This document shows positions 16,401 to 24,622 of a stretch of 64,000 bases of DNA, piece by piece. Source of the stretch: Flammeovirgaceae bacterium SG7u.111 (GTDB lineage: Bacteria; Bacteroidota; Bacteroidia; Cytophagales; Flammeovirgaceae); NCBI GenBank assembly GCA_034044135.1, contig CP139021.1, forward strand, positions 1,007,635-1,071,634, given 5' to 3'. Position 1 is the stretch's first letter, and every line of letters starts with the position of its first letter. The notes under the pieces were generated by a model. The model was given only the letters and a program-made list of their open reading frames with translations, did not search any database and was not told the origin of the DNA. The translations under genes and the position numbers were made by a program.

Positions 16401-18137
16401 CTCAATTGACTCAGGGTCAAACAGTATCATCGAATCTTTTCCTAGCAATTCTGTTGGGCTGTACCCAGTGAGCAAAGCAGCTTTTTTATTCATAGCCAAT
16501 ACATTGCCCTTTACGTCGCCCAAGAAAATAGCATCTGCAGCCTGTTCAAAAATAATCCGGTAGTTTTCTTTACTTACTTTAAGTGCTTCTGTCCGTTTTT
16601 CTACCTGTGATTCAAGGTAGTTTTGGTAGCGAGCTAGCTGCTCTTCTTTTTCCTTTTCATAACTAATATCCCGGGTAACCCTTCCAAAAAACCGCCCCAT
16701 TTGTGTTTCTATTTCAAAAATTGTGAGAGAGAGGTGTTTTATTTTCCCACTTTTGGGCTGTATCGTATGTTCTAGTTGGGTGATTAGTTTGTGGTCAGGG
16801 TTGTTTACCAACAAGTTTTCAATCTCCTTTTTTATATTAATCAGCTTGTTCCTTTCCTCTTTATTTTGCGGGAGAACGAGGTGTTCTATTTCCCATATAT
16901 AGTTGTCTATTGCATCGTTTTTGTTTATTTCAAAAAGCTCTTCCATAGTTTGGTTCCATTCCAAAACCTTTCCATTATCATTGATTAAGGCAATCCCTTC
17001 CGATGATTGTTGTATGAAACTCCTGAATTTTAATTCGTTGAGAGCGAGCTTTTTTTGTAAATTTTTTCTGATTTCCACCTCCTTTTCAAGTTGGATGTTT
17101 TTCATTTCCAATTGGTCATTGGTGGAAGAGAGTTCTTCATTAAGAGTTTCCAGTTGGGCAGTACGTGAGCTCACACGCCTTTCCAAGGTTTTGCGATGTT
17201 CTGCTAGTTCTTCCTCCAGTTTTTTTCTGCTGGTAATGTCCCAGATAGTTCCCTCTATTGCTACGACCTCACCATTTTCCATAATCGTTCTTGGGTGGTG
17301 CTCGATCCAAATAGTGTTTCCATCCTGTTTGATCCATCTCACTATAAGAGGCTTGTTTAAATCCATACCTCTTACTTTTTCTATATCTTCTGGGTGTACA
17401 AGGTTTTGCCAAAAGGCATCATCGGCATAAAGTACCTCAAGAGGATACCCAGTCATTAATTCAGAGGTTTTATTTGCATAGAGTAGCTTGTGGAAAGGCT
17501 TGAGCTGAAACCGGTAGAGAACTATGGGCGAATCATCTGCAAGGTTGCCCAATCTCTTGTAGTTGTCTTGAGAAGAGGTTAAATTAGAAAGAAGAGCTTT
17601 CCTATGGATCTGATAAGTATTGGCTAGGGCAATTACTAAAATGACCAAAAAGCATAGGTAGCTAGCTGTATAAGTTACAAGAGGGGGGGGGCTAAACCCT
17701 AAAGCTAAAAGGCTGGTACCAACAATACTAGTCGGAAATAAAAGAATATATGCTTGTTTTTCGGCTACAGATGAACTTACAAGAGCAGTTGCTAGAGCGA
17801 TGAAAACGGCGATGAAACTCCAAGAAGCGCGCGAAAAGCCTGCCTGAACGCATTGAAATATACAGATAAGACTGATAGGCAAGAGTAATAGCCACGTACG
17901 CAAAGTAGGGCTAAATTTGTTTCTTGTAATACTTGAGGCAAATAGGCTAGAAACTATACCTAACGACATCAGTATCAATAGGCTTGTTTGTGAATTGCCA
18001 CCGATAAGAGAAGAAGAGCAAATAAGAACAAAAAGCCACAAAGCTACTGTAGGGCTTGTAAAATCTAACAAGCGTTTTTTTACATGTATTTTGCTGCTTA
18101 TACTATTATCCAGCCTACTATTGGAGGAATCTGTCAT
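13482..18137 (-). CDS. Multi-PAS hybrid-less sensor histidine kinase
   Basis: A 1551-residue membrane histidine kinase. In order: a membrane block with about six helices (residues 28-180); PAS (196-310); coiled coil; PAS (375-505); PAS (525-640); PAS (650-760); coiled coil; PAS (820-940); GAF (about 955-1110); PAS (1115-1235); coiled coil; HisKA with phospho-acceptor His1302 in GIAHEINNPVNF; and HATPase with N box NILGNAIQ, G1 DNGNGIP, FEPFYTT and G2 GTGLGLS, ending the protein. No receiver domain and no neighbouring response regulator, so its partner is elsewhere. The HEINNPVNF box is of the class often seen in multi-PAS kinases. Signal unknown. Confidence 0.92.
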   Translation of the reverse strand: MTDSSNSRLDNSISSKIHVKKRLLDFTSPTVALWLFVLICSSSLIGGNSQTSLLILMSLGIVSSLFASSITRNKFSPTLRTWLLLLPISLICIFQCVQAGFSRASWSFIAVFIALATALVSSSVAEKQAYILLFPTSIVGTSLLALGFSPPPLVTYTASYLCFLVILVIALANTYQIHRKALLSNLTSSQDNYKRLGNLADDSPIVLYRFQLKPFHKLLYANKTSELMTGYPLEVLYADDAFWQNLVHPEDIEKVRGMDLNKPLIVRWIKQDGNTIWIEHHPRTIMENGEVVAIEGTIWDITSRKKLEEELAEHRKTLERRVSSRTAQLETLNEELSSTNDQLEMKNIQLEKEVEIRKNLQKKLALNELKFRSFIQQSSEGIALINDNGKVLEWNQTMEELFEINKNDAIDNYIWEIEHLVLPQNKEERNKLINIKKEIENLLVNNPDHKLITQLEHTIQPKSGKIKHLSLTIFEIETQMGRFFGRVTRDISYEKEKEEQLARYQNYLESQVEKRTEALKVSKENYRIIFEQAADAIFLGDVKGNVLAMNKKAALLTGYSPTELLGKDSMILFDPESIEKKPFRYDLVLGGENVIIERNIVTKDGTTVPIEMNSCLLSNQQIQILMRDLSERKKVEESLKNSEEKFSKIFKYNHSIIILMDLETAAIIDANDEALALFGFEKDQALGKTSNELGVFTEEKRMELWEDLVEKSYFEAQELVIHKKSGEKVFCITYGEKIEVGGKEVGLIQAHNITQIKTVEKDLLAKNKALKAAEEELLATIEEHQAANDELELRNKELRDAVMQLKNNEEKYRMLYEHNYDAVILMKGTEFYDCNTKAEKLFGVKKGVFEHKPPFLFSPKHQPDGQLSTEKAIQILNGQLPPRFEWLHQKEDDTLLYCEITVSAFEYSEQKYSQVIIRDITEKKLAEEELTHKNQLIENIRKGVSSKVGKVFFETVASQTAKVIKADFTYVGELIEHDDPAKVQVKTIAFWQEGHVAENFTYDLEGSPCQGVFKKQMSMVYPSDVAAQFPKDLLLTELEVEAYVGTPLCNSKGKPVGIIVAMSKKMLQDTKGIMQVLEIFSGRAGAELEKLKIDRALLESEERFRSTFEQAAVGIIHLKPDGSFGKINKRFCDIVGYTQEELLKKDFRSLTHPDDLKSNIDIFQQLLKREIQDISFEKRYIHKKGHTVWVNLTTTHLYNPDNTPKYALTIVEDITRRKNAELELERYQNTLESLVEERTGQIQKLNDELTSKNIQLGDYNQNLVKQKAELEQILKTLKSTQSQLVQSEKMASLGVLTAGIAHEINNPVNFISSGLQGLKLAIKNIIAVLHKYEAVDQEHFTEQIEEIEKLKEEVKFTFLLDNLEKISRNMENGVIRTSEIIKGLRTFSRPDKGEPIPTNIHDNLDSALTILHHQYKYMVGIEKDYGDIQFIDCYPSELNQVFINILGNAIQALTEKVEKEKDFKATILISTSLTKNKKYVLIKIKDNGNGIPKASIKKIFEPFYTTKDVGKGTGLGLSISYSIIQKHKGEIQVDSQEGKGSEFIISLPVSQ

Positions 18138-18336
18138 GTTATAAAAATAGGATGGCTATTTCAATGTGCAATGCAATAAGCCAAAAAGCTCATTGATTAG
18201 CTTGAGGTCAAATCAAGTTTTTTTCACTTATTTGTTCCCTTATTACCCAAAGTGATATGTTAAATATATAAAAAAAATAATGTCCAAATAAAGAAATCAG
18301 GTTGTTATTTTGGAAATAGCTTTGATTTTGGAATGG

Positions 18337-19782
18337 TTAAGAATAGCTTGGATAAGATCGTTCTATATTTTTTAACATGCCTTCAAAAATAAAGAAGTGA
18401 AAAGGGAGTACAAGGTACCAATAAGCCCTACCCCAGAGACCGTTCGGGCGGAAAGTAGCTGTTTGGGTTATAAATGTAAGCTCATTCTTTTTAGTTAATT
18501 TGAATTCGAGCCATGCTTCGCCAGGCAATTTCATTTCAGCATATAGCAGTAACCTTCCCTTGTTTTTCTCTGCCAAAAGTACCCGCCAAAAATCCAACGC
18601 ATCTCCAGCGTTTATCTGGTCGGAGTTGGTTCTTCCTCTCCTTAGCCCAACTCCACCTACCATTTTGTCCATTACTCCTCTTATTTTCCACAAAAAGTTT
18701 CCATAGTACCAGCCCTTTTCTCCTCCAATCGACCAAATGTTTTTGATTACATCTTCTTGGGGGTGTTCCAGTTTTCTTGACCTGTGGTCTTTGAAACATC
18801 CATAGGTCGGGACTTCCACATAATCGGCGAGGGTGTTGTGTTTGGTGCTGCTTACCAGCGAATCTTTCCAGCTAGAAATAACCATGTTTTGCTCAATTCG
18901 CTGAAAAGCTAACTGAACCGCTGTTTTGTAGGCAATGGGTTTTATCTCAAGTAATTTAGATAGTTTATTATCTCTGGCGACTACCTCGGCATGCATGCTG
19001 TCTACCAAGTTAACGGCAAGTTTGTAAGAAGTAGAAGTGACCATGAACAACCAGTAGGAAGAAAGTCGTGGAGTCATTACGGGTAGGGTAAAAATCCACC
19101 TTCGGAGTTTTCTTACCTTGGCAAAGTCAAGCAACATCTGCTTGTAACTCAGTACATCTGCACCGCCAATGTCAAATATTTGGTTCATGCACTCGGGGTG
19201 GAGCATTACCCCCATGAGGTATTTGATGACATCGCGGATGGCAATAGGTTGGGACAGCGTATTGAGCCAGCGAGGGGCGATCATCACAGGGAGCTTTTCC
19301 ACCAAGTCCCGTATAATTTCAAAAGAAGCACTTCCTGAGCCTACTATAATTCCGGCTCTTAGAATAGTGAGCGCATACTTGTCGCTTTTTAGGTAGGACT
19401 CTACCTGTAGGCGAGAAGTGAGGTGTTTGGAGAGGTTTTCCGCATTGGAAATTCCACTCAGAAATATGACCTGCTGGGCGGTGGAGTGCTCTATATAAGT
19501 TTTGAAATTGAGGGCGGTGCGTTTTTCCAAGGTTTCAAAACCTCTAAGTGATGAGCCCATTGAGTGGATAAGGAAAAAAGCTATGTCAAAGTCCAAAGGA
19601 GCAGTATTTATATCTATTCCTTCTAGAAAATCAGCTTCAAATATGTGTAGGTTTTTGTGCTTAGGGTGGGAGAGACGAGTTTTGTCCCTCACGCAGCAAA
19701 TTACTTCGTTCCCGGCTTCCAAAAGCACGGGTAAAAGTCTCCGCCCAATGTATCCATTTGCTCCAGTTAGTAAAACTTTCAT
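18337..19782 (-). CDS. NAD(P)-binding SDR-family oxidoreductase with DUF2867 (YbjT-like)
   Basis: A 481-residue protein with an N-terminal Rossmann domain of the atypical/extended SDR type: TGANGYIGRRLLPVLL follows the start and holds the nucleotide-binding glycine motif. The C-terminal third (about 320-481) matches the DUF2867 layout of E. coli YbjT, which has nearly the same size. The frame can be extended upstream to 19821, but the ATG at 19782 (MKVLLTGANGYIG) puts the Rossmann strand at the N-terminus as in homologues. The substrate is unknown; a membrane-linked role is suggested by hydrophobic stretches near the C-terminus (YWYLVLPFHFFIFEG). Confidence 0.82.
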   Translation of the reverse strand: MKVLLTGANGYIGRRLLPVLLEAGNEVICCVRDKTRLSHPKHKNLHIFEADFLEGIDINTAPLDFDIAFFLIHSMGSSLRGFETLEKRTALNFKTYIEHSTAQQVIFLSGISNAENLSKHLTSRLQVESYLKSDKYALTILRAGIIVGSGSASFEIIRDLVEKLPVMIAPRWLNTLSQPIAIRDVIKYLMGVMLHPECMNQIFDIGGADVLSYKQMLLDFAKVRKLRRWIFTLPVMTPRLSSYWLFMVTSTSYKLAVNLVDSMHAEVVARDNKLSKLLEIKPIAYKTAVQLAFQRIEQNMVISSWKDSLVSSTKHNTLADYVEVPTYGCFKDHRSRKLEHPQEDVIKNIWSIGGEKGWYYGNFLWKIRGVMDKMVGGVGLRRGRTNSDQINAGDALDFWRVLLAEKNKGRLLLYAEMKLPGEAWLEFKLTKKNELTFITQTATFRPNGLWGRAYWYLVLPFHFFIFEGMLKNIERSYPSYS

Positions 19783-19951
19783 GCTTGGTGATGTTTCATA
19801 GATGTATGCTTTTCCAACCAAATGTATGAGGGATAGTTTTTGTATTTTTTTTCCAACTTCTTCAGAAAGTGAAAAAAAGTAACTTCATATATGCTATTAG
19901 AGGTTAAATTTGGGTTGTAATTCTTTCTAACCCGTAGTTGAGTTAAGCCAA

Positions 19952-20437
19952 ATGCAGTACAAAGCGATTTTCCAATCTCTTCAAACCCATGGTGTTAAAT
20001 ATGTAGTAACTGGCGGCGTGGCTGTGAATATTTATGGAATCCAACGGATGACGGTCGATTTGGATTTAGTAGTTGATTTGAATGCGGAAAACCTCAAACA
20101 GTTTAGAAAAGTAGTGGATCAAATTGGGCTGCAGACTAGCCTGCCCATCAGGCTGGAAGCTTTTGCCGATAACTCGTTTCGGAGAATCATGATCCATCAA
20201 AAGAATATGATAGCCTATTCTTTTTTCAACACAGGTCCCAAGCTTTTTGTGGTAGATGTAATCATCGATATGCCCATCCCTTTTGACGAGATATGGAAAC
20301 AACGGGAAACAAGACATGTGGAGGGAATAGATATCGAAATAATTTCCATCGAACACCTTATTGCCCTCAAAAAAGAGTCGGATAGAGAAGTGGATCAGTC
20401 CGATATAGCAGCGCTCTCTAAGCTAAAAAATTTGTAG
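19952..20437 (+). CDS. Nucleotidyltransferase-fold protein (AbiEii/DUF6036-like), stand-alone
   Basis: A 161-residue protein with the polymerase-beta-like nucleotidyltransferase pattern: GGVAVNIYGIQRMTVDLDLVVD, where the GG helix is followed by the acidic DLDLV pair that would bind metal. Such small proteins are related to the toxin parts of AbiEii/MenT systems and to DUF6036. No antitoxin-like gene sits beside it: it is convergent with a hydrolase gene 4 nt away. The C-terminal IEIISIEHLIALKKESDREVDQSDIAAL is typical of the family. Toxin function is not shown by the sequence. Confidence 0.72.
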   Translation: MQYKAIFQSLQTHGVKYVVTGGVAVNIYGIQRMTVDLDLVVDLNAENLKQFRKVVDQIGLQTSLPIRLEAFADNSFRRIMIHQKNMIAYSFFNTGPKLFVVDVIIDMPIPFDEIWKQRETRHVEGIDIEIISIEHLIALKKESDREVDQSDIAALSKLKNL

Positions 20438-20441
20438 GAGA

Positions 20442-21272
20442 TTATTCCAAAAACTTCAATACCTTTTTGGCGAATTCCTCTCCTTTATACGTATTGTTGT
20501 GATCGCCAGGCACTATTGCCAACTGGCTGTTGGGCAAGTATTGTTGCAATTCAGCAGGATCGCCATTGTCCTTATCGAGGTCTCCTGCAATGATGAGCGT
20601 GGGAGTTTCTATAGCTTTAAGCTCAGTTATGCTCGTAACAGGCTGGTGGTGCTGGAGTAGGCTCAATACTTTTAGGTCTGCACCTATCGAAGTAGCGTAT
20701 TCCACAGCCTCTCTGGTGATGTCGCTGAGTGGTGCTTCTCCTCCAAATGCCTCGGCAAACATGATGCGGCGATCCCAATCGGGGTTGGTGAAATCTAATC
20801 CCATTCCGCCTATTACGGCTTTTTTGATTCGTTTCTCTTGGGTAAGCAATTTTGCCAGTACAATAGATCCTCGGGAATAACCGATAGCGGTATAGGTTTC
20901 TAATTGAAGATGGTCGGCGAGTGCCAATAGGTCTTTTGTTTCCGCATTGTTGGCGTAAGCTTCAGGAGTGTGGGGCTTGTCAGAGTTTCCATTTCCCCTC
21001 AGGTCGGGGACTATTACCCGGTAGCCAGCATTCAGAAGTTCTTGTTTGAGGGCTGCGTTGTTCCATGAACTACCGTTAGAGATAAATCCATGTAGTAACA
21101 TTACTGGAGAACCCTTCCCTTCATCGGTAAGGGCAATGGTTGTGTTATCGAACGAGCTGAACGTTTTCCACTTTTTTTTTTCTTCTATTTGATCTTGCCT
21201 TTTTTCTTTTGAAGTAGAACAGGCGGTAAGGAGTGCGCCTAATAATAGGTACAAAATACATTTCATCTTCAT
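20442..21272 (-). CDS. Lipoprotein alpha/beta hydrolase
   Basis: A 276-residue alpha/beta-hydrolase with a lipoprotein signal: MKMKCILYLLLGALLTAC, lipid-carrying Cys18. The fold motifs are the oxyanion HGFISNG (61-67), nucleophile elbow GYSRG with Ser133, an acidic residue in AGDLDKD, and the catalytic His in VPGDHNN near the C-terminus. An esterase or lipase-like activity in the periplasm is inferred; the substrate is unknown. It is convergent with the nucleotidyltransferase gene, with only 4 nt between stop codons. Confidence 0.85.
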   Translation of the reverse strand: MKMKCILYLLLGALLTACSTSKEKRQDQIEEKKKWKTFSSFDNTTIALTDEGKGSPVMLLHGFISNGSSWNNAALKQELLNAGYRVIVPDLRGNGNSDKPHTPEAYANNAETKDLLALADHLQLETYTAIGYSRGSIVLAKLLTQEKRIKKAVIGGMGLDFTNPDWDRRIMFAEAFGGEAPLSDITREAVEYATSIGADLKVLSLLQHHQPVTSITELKAIETPTLIIAGDLDKDNGDPAELQQYLPNSQLAIVPGDHNNTYKGEEFAKKVLKFLE

Positions 21273-21539
21273 GGTGGTAGATAATTGAGTTAGTTAAATT
21301 TTCGATTAAATATAGAAAGGTTTCAAATAAGTAAGAGTGAACTTGTGAATTATGGGTGTGATTATTAATGTTGTTTTGTAGTGATCTGTGTTATATAAAT
21401 ACAAATACCTATTATCAATTATCAACATATACCTACAATTAGGGAGTTATTCCGTTTAAAACATTTTTACTTTTGAGTTTGTATGAAATATCAGGTTTTG
21501 TATTACTATTTTTATTCACCATAAAATTTATCAAACAAA

Positions 21540-21950
21540 ATGTCAGACCTTTCAAACATTGGGAAATTTGTTGACCAATCTGCAGCTATCAAAGAATTAA
21601 ATGCTTTTTTAGCTACTGTTCCAGACCCTAATGACCCAAACCTTGCAGTAGCATTTATGTTCGGCTTAGATAAGCTAACCGAGTTTTTCGACAAAGTGAA
21701 GGTCTATAATAATGGAGTGACAGATCCCTCTGCTAAAGTTGATGCGGTTCGTTTTTATAGATCGATTTCGGAAGATAGTGCAGGGAAAGAGAAACTTGAT
21801 TTGATCTTAATCCCTGTCAAAACTGATGGTGAAGATTTGATACCCATTTATAAACAGGGCGGAAAAATTGAAGGAGGAGCACTGAATAATGAAGGAGGGG
21901 ATGACGCTCTCACAGACTCTCGACCATGTCCTAACCAATGTGATGACTAA
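21540..21950 (+). CDS. Uncharacterised 136-residue protein, Cys-rich C-terminus
   Basis: Not recognised. The protein starts MSDLSNIGKFVDQSAAIKEL, is mostly polar and acidic, has no signal peptide or membrane segment, carries a Gly/Glu-rich stretch, and ends RPCPNQCDD, with a CxxxC pair six residues from the end. A TACTTTTG -7 element at 21468-21475 upstream supports transcription. It lies 90 bp before the membrane protein and two-component genes on the same strand and could be part of that unit. The coding frame has normal codon use and a clear start. Confidence 0.6.
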   Translation: MSDLSNIGKFVDQSAAIKELNAFLATVPDPNDPNLAVAFMFGLDKLTEFFDKVKVYNNGVTDPSAKVDAVRFYRSISEDSAGKEKLDLILIPVKTDGEDLIPIYKQGGKIEGGALNNEGGDDALTDSRPCPNQCDD

Positions 21951-22040
21951 GCTAGGGAGAATATAAACACTCTTCAATAACAAATAGGTAATGGGGCGAT
22001 ATTAAAATAGGTGTCGCTTCATTGTCAAACCTTAGAGATT

Positions 22041-22730
22041 ATGCCAAATCTTTATCATGTATTAAACGATTTTATGGTTACTAGCTTCAGAGAATTCAGC
22101 ATCTTAGTAGCAGAACTGGCAGATTATACTGATTTTATTCCTCTTGTATTACTGCTTTTTATCAAAAAAAGAAAGCCGGAGTATAATTACCTTCTTGCGA
22201 ATTTTTTCATTGTTACAGTTATTAAGATTATCACAAATGTTTTGGCAGATAAGGTAGCCAATAACATGCCTTTATATCATCTTATAAGCCTTGTAGAGTT
22301 GGTCTTCTTAACTCTTTTTTATACACAAATCCTCAAATTTAAAAGACAGACTACACGGGTATTACTTGCCGCTTTTTTGGTGCTCAATGTGGCCAATTCT
22401 ATTTTCCTTCAAAGTATTTACGAATGGAATTCCTATGCCATTAGCCTGAATACCTTGCTGTATATCTATTTTGGTTTGTATTTTTTCTATCGTGTATATG
22501 CAAAAGAGGAAACAACTAACCTGTTCAAGTATCCACTGTTTTACATTAATGTAGGGTTTTTAGTATTTTTTGCCAGTACCTTCTTTCTTTTTGCCATGGG
22601 TGCTATATTGCTGAGCAGTTATGGTAATAGTTTTTATGAAAATACGTGGATAATACAGTCTATAAGCAATATTCTAAAGAATTTTGTTTTGGCTTATGGT
22701 TTAGTGTTGGTGATAAGGAATTATGAATAA
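22041..22730 (+). CDS. Polytopic membrane protein of unknown function, upstream of a two-component pair
   Basis: A 229-residue protein with about seven hydrophobic helices (for example FIPLVLLLFI, LLANFFIVTVIKII, LVELVFLTLFYTQIL, VLLAAFLVLNVANSIFL, LYIYFGLYFFYRVYA, VGFLVFFASTFFLFAMGAI, NILKNFVLAYGLVLVI). No catalytic motif. Its last codons overlap the start of the histidine kinase (22723), so the two are translated together. Such 7-helix proteins often sit next to small kinases lacking a sensor domain in Bacteroidota, so a sensory-input role is inferred. The ATG at 22041 is chosen over the GTG at 22011. Confidence 0.72.
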   Translation: MPNLYHVLNDFMVTSFREFSILVAELADYTDFIPLVLLLFIKKRKPEYNYLLANFFIVTVIKIITNVLADKVANNMPLYHLISLVELVFLTLFYTQILKFKRQTTRVLLAAFLVLNVANSIFLQSIYEWNSYAISLNTLLYIYFGLYFFYRVYAKEETTNLFKYPLFYINVGFLVFFASTFFLFAMGAILLSSYGNSFYENTWIIQSISNILKNFVLAYGLVLVIRNYE

Positions 22731-23511
22731 GGAATTTATATTCGTACTGGTTATAGGTTCGGTTGCAATGGTGCTGATGGTAGGAGCCGTCATTTTTTTT
22801 GTGGTACTTTATCAGCAAAAGCTTATTAAAAAGGCTGCAGAGTACAAAATGATAGAAGCCTTGCTAAAGGACCTGGAGATAAGTACGTTGAATTCAACGA
22901 TAGATACGCAAGAGGCGGAGCGCAAGCGCATAGCTACTGAACTGCACGACAGGGTTGGGAGTATGCTTTCGGCGGTAAAGCTTCATTTTGGAGCATTTTC
23001 TAACAATGACCCTCAAAATCCGAAAGTGTTGATGCTTAGTAAACTGCTAGATGATTCTTTGGATGAAGTGAGGAGAATCTCCCATAACATGACTTCGGGA
23101 GTGTTGTCCAAGTTTGGCTTAGAGCCAGCTCTTGTTGACCTAAAGCGCACGATCAATGCTAGTGATAGGATAAGTATGGAAATATACTTCAATAACATTG
23201 ATAAGAAAATGTCTAAAGATCTTGAAATCAATTTGTATAGAATTATTCAAGAGTCTGTTAGCAATGTGTTGAAACATGCGGATGCAACTGAAATTAATGT
23301 GCAACTTACCCGCCATGAAGATGGCCACCTTACGCTTATGATAGAAGACAACGGGAGGGGCTTTGATGTAAATCAAGCAAAGAGCAATAGCATGGGGCTT
23401 CAGAATATTAAAAACCGAGCCAGCACATTTAATGGTGAACTGAATATTGATAGTTTTGTAGGGCACGGAACAACTATCACCATAGATTTCCCGATTTCTT
23501 CAGCTGAATAA
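22723..23511 (+). CDS. NarL-type sensor histidine kinase (HisKA_3)
   Basis: A 262-residue kinase with one N-terminal transmembrane helix (about 6-30), a short coiled segment, a HisKA_3 dimerisation domain with phospho-acceptor His75 in ATELHDRVG, and a HATPase domain (SVSNVLKHA, DNGRGFD, SMGLQNIKNRA, GHGTTITIDFP). It has no extracellular sensor domain, so the input probably comes from the preceding membrane protein, with which it overlaps by 8 nt. The NarL/LuxR regulator follows. Confidence 0.92.
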   Translation: MNKEFIFVLVIGSVAMVLMVGAVIFFVVLYQQKLIKKAAEYKMIEALLKDLEISTLNSTIDTQEAERKRIATELHDRVGSMLSAVKLHFGAFSNNDPQNPKVLMLSKLLDDSLDEVRRISHNMTSGVLSKFGLEPALVDLKRTINASDRISMEIYFNNIDKKMSKDLEINLYRIIQESVSNVLKHADATEINVQLTRHEDGHLTLMIEDNGRGFDVNQAKSNSMGLQNIKNRASTFNGELNIDSFVGHGTTITIDFPISSAE

Positions 23512-23588
23512 TTCTGCAATTAGTGTTGGTGTTCAAAAGTTTTTAAGATAGATTTATTTTTTTCGCATACGCATAAATGTATCTTAAT

Positions 23589-24224
23589 ATGTTGATAAAG
23601 ACTTTAATTGCTGACGACCACCAGATTATAATCGACGGAATAATGTCTCTCCTAGAGCATGAAGAGCACGTTGAAATAGTAGGGCAGGCGCACGATGGAG
23701 AAGAAGTAATAGAAATGTGCGGTACTTTAAGCCCAGATTTAATAATAATGGATATTAATATGCCCAAAGTTAATGGTGTGGAGGCATCAAGGACTATTCG
23801 GGCAGAATATCCAACTATCAAAATACTGATTCTTACTATGCACAACGATGCCAATTTCATCAAGACGATGGCTGAAATTGGTACACACGGGTTCATATTA
23901 AAAAACACTGGACTTGGCGAGTTGCTAAATGCTATTTCACTGGTGATGGCAGGGAACACTTATTACAGCCAACAAGTAACCGAAACTTTGGTGAAGAACT
24001 TTGAAAAGAAGGATGAGCTGACCGAAATAAAATTGACTCCTAGGGAAAAAGAGGTGTTGGTGCAGCTTTATGAGGGAAAGAATTCGATTGAAATAGCCGA
24101 AAAACTCTTTATCAGTAGTCACACTGTTCAGTCACACCGAAAGAACTTGTTGAGCAAATTTGGGGTGAATAATACGACTACACTGCTAAAAGAAGCTGTT
24201 GCTAGGGGGATAATAACGGTTTAA
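23589..24224 (+). CDS. NarL/LuxR-family response regulator
   Basis: A 211-residue response regulator partner of the preceding kinase. The receiver domain carries the acidic pocket (IADDHQ), phospho-acceptor Asp55 in IIMDINMPKVNG, and the Thr/Lys positions LTMHNDA and LKNTG. The LuxR-type helix-turn-helix occupies the C-terminus (LTPREKEVLVQLYEGKNS, HTVQSHRKNLLSKF). The start at 23589 (MLIKTLIADDHQ) is preferred to the ATG at 23577. It would bind DNA as a dimer when phosphorylated; the targets are not visible. Confidence 0.95.
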   Translation: MLIKTLIADDHQIIIDGIMSLLEHEEHVEIVGQAHDGEEVIEMCGTLSPDLIIMDINMPKVNGVEASRTIRAEYPTIKILILTMHNDANFIKTMAEIGTHGFILKNTGLGELLNAISLVMAGNTYYSQQVTETLVKNFEKKDELTEIKLTPREKEVLVQLYEGKNSIEIAEKLFISSHTVQSHRKNLLSKFGVNNTTTLLKEAVARGIITV

Positions 24225-24503
24225 ATAATATCACTATTTTTAGTGATAAGCTTTTCATTGTTTTGGGTGATTCAACTTGTCTTTTTTAGATCTAAATTTA
24301 GATAAGGATAATTACCATCATAAACTCATGAAAGCTACTGCCACAAAAGAGCTTGAAAAAAGAGGGAAACTATACGTTTCCCACAAGCAAAAAATACAAA
24401 AAAAAGACTCTAAAGAGGCTAAGGGTCAGGTTAGTCCAATGTGTAACTTCTTAAAAAAGAACGGTTTTGATATTCTTTACGTGTATTAAATCTCTCTACT
24501 CTT
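24225..24503. other. Intergenic stretch with a doubtful small ORF
   Basis: No confident gene. The only candidate is the 53-codon frame described separately at 24328-24489. The stretch ends at the terminator hairpin at 24504-24548. Confidence 0.4.
24328..24489 (+). CDS. Possible small protein, 53 residues
   Basis: An open frame from ATG at 24328, starting MKATATKELEKRGKLYV, very rich in Lys, ending NGFDILYVY. It has no motif I recognise. Its position between the response regulator and a terminator on the same strand allows expression, but the short length and lack of homology make it doubtful. Confidence 0.28.
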   Translation: MKATATKELEKRGKLYVSHKQKIQKKDSKEAKGQVSPMCNFLKKNGFDILYVY

Positions 24504-24548
24504 AAAACCAAAAAAGCGGATCTTCTACGGTTCGCTTTTTTTGGTTTT
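24504..24548. terminator. Rho-independent terminator after the response regulator region
   Basis: Arms AAAACCAAAAAAGCG and CGCTTTTTTTGGTTTT with a 14-nt loop; the T-rich arm serves the plus strand. Confidence 0.75.
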
Positions 24549-24560
24549 AATCCCTACTAT

Positions 24561-24593
24561 AAAAAAAATAGTCAGGGCAATTTGCCCTGACTA
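24561..24593 (-). terminator. Rho-independent terminator of the porin gene
   Basis: Arms TAGTCAGGGCAA and TTGCCCTGACTA; on the minus strand it is followed by eight T. It lies 29 nt past the stop of the porin gene at 24623. Confidence 0.85.
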
Positions 24594-24622
24594 AAGGGTG
24601 ATTCATATTGAAGGATTTTGTT

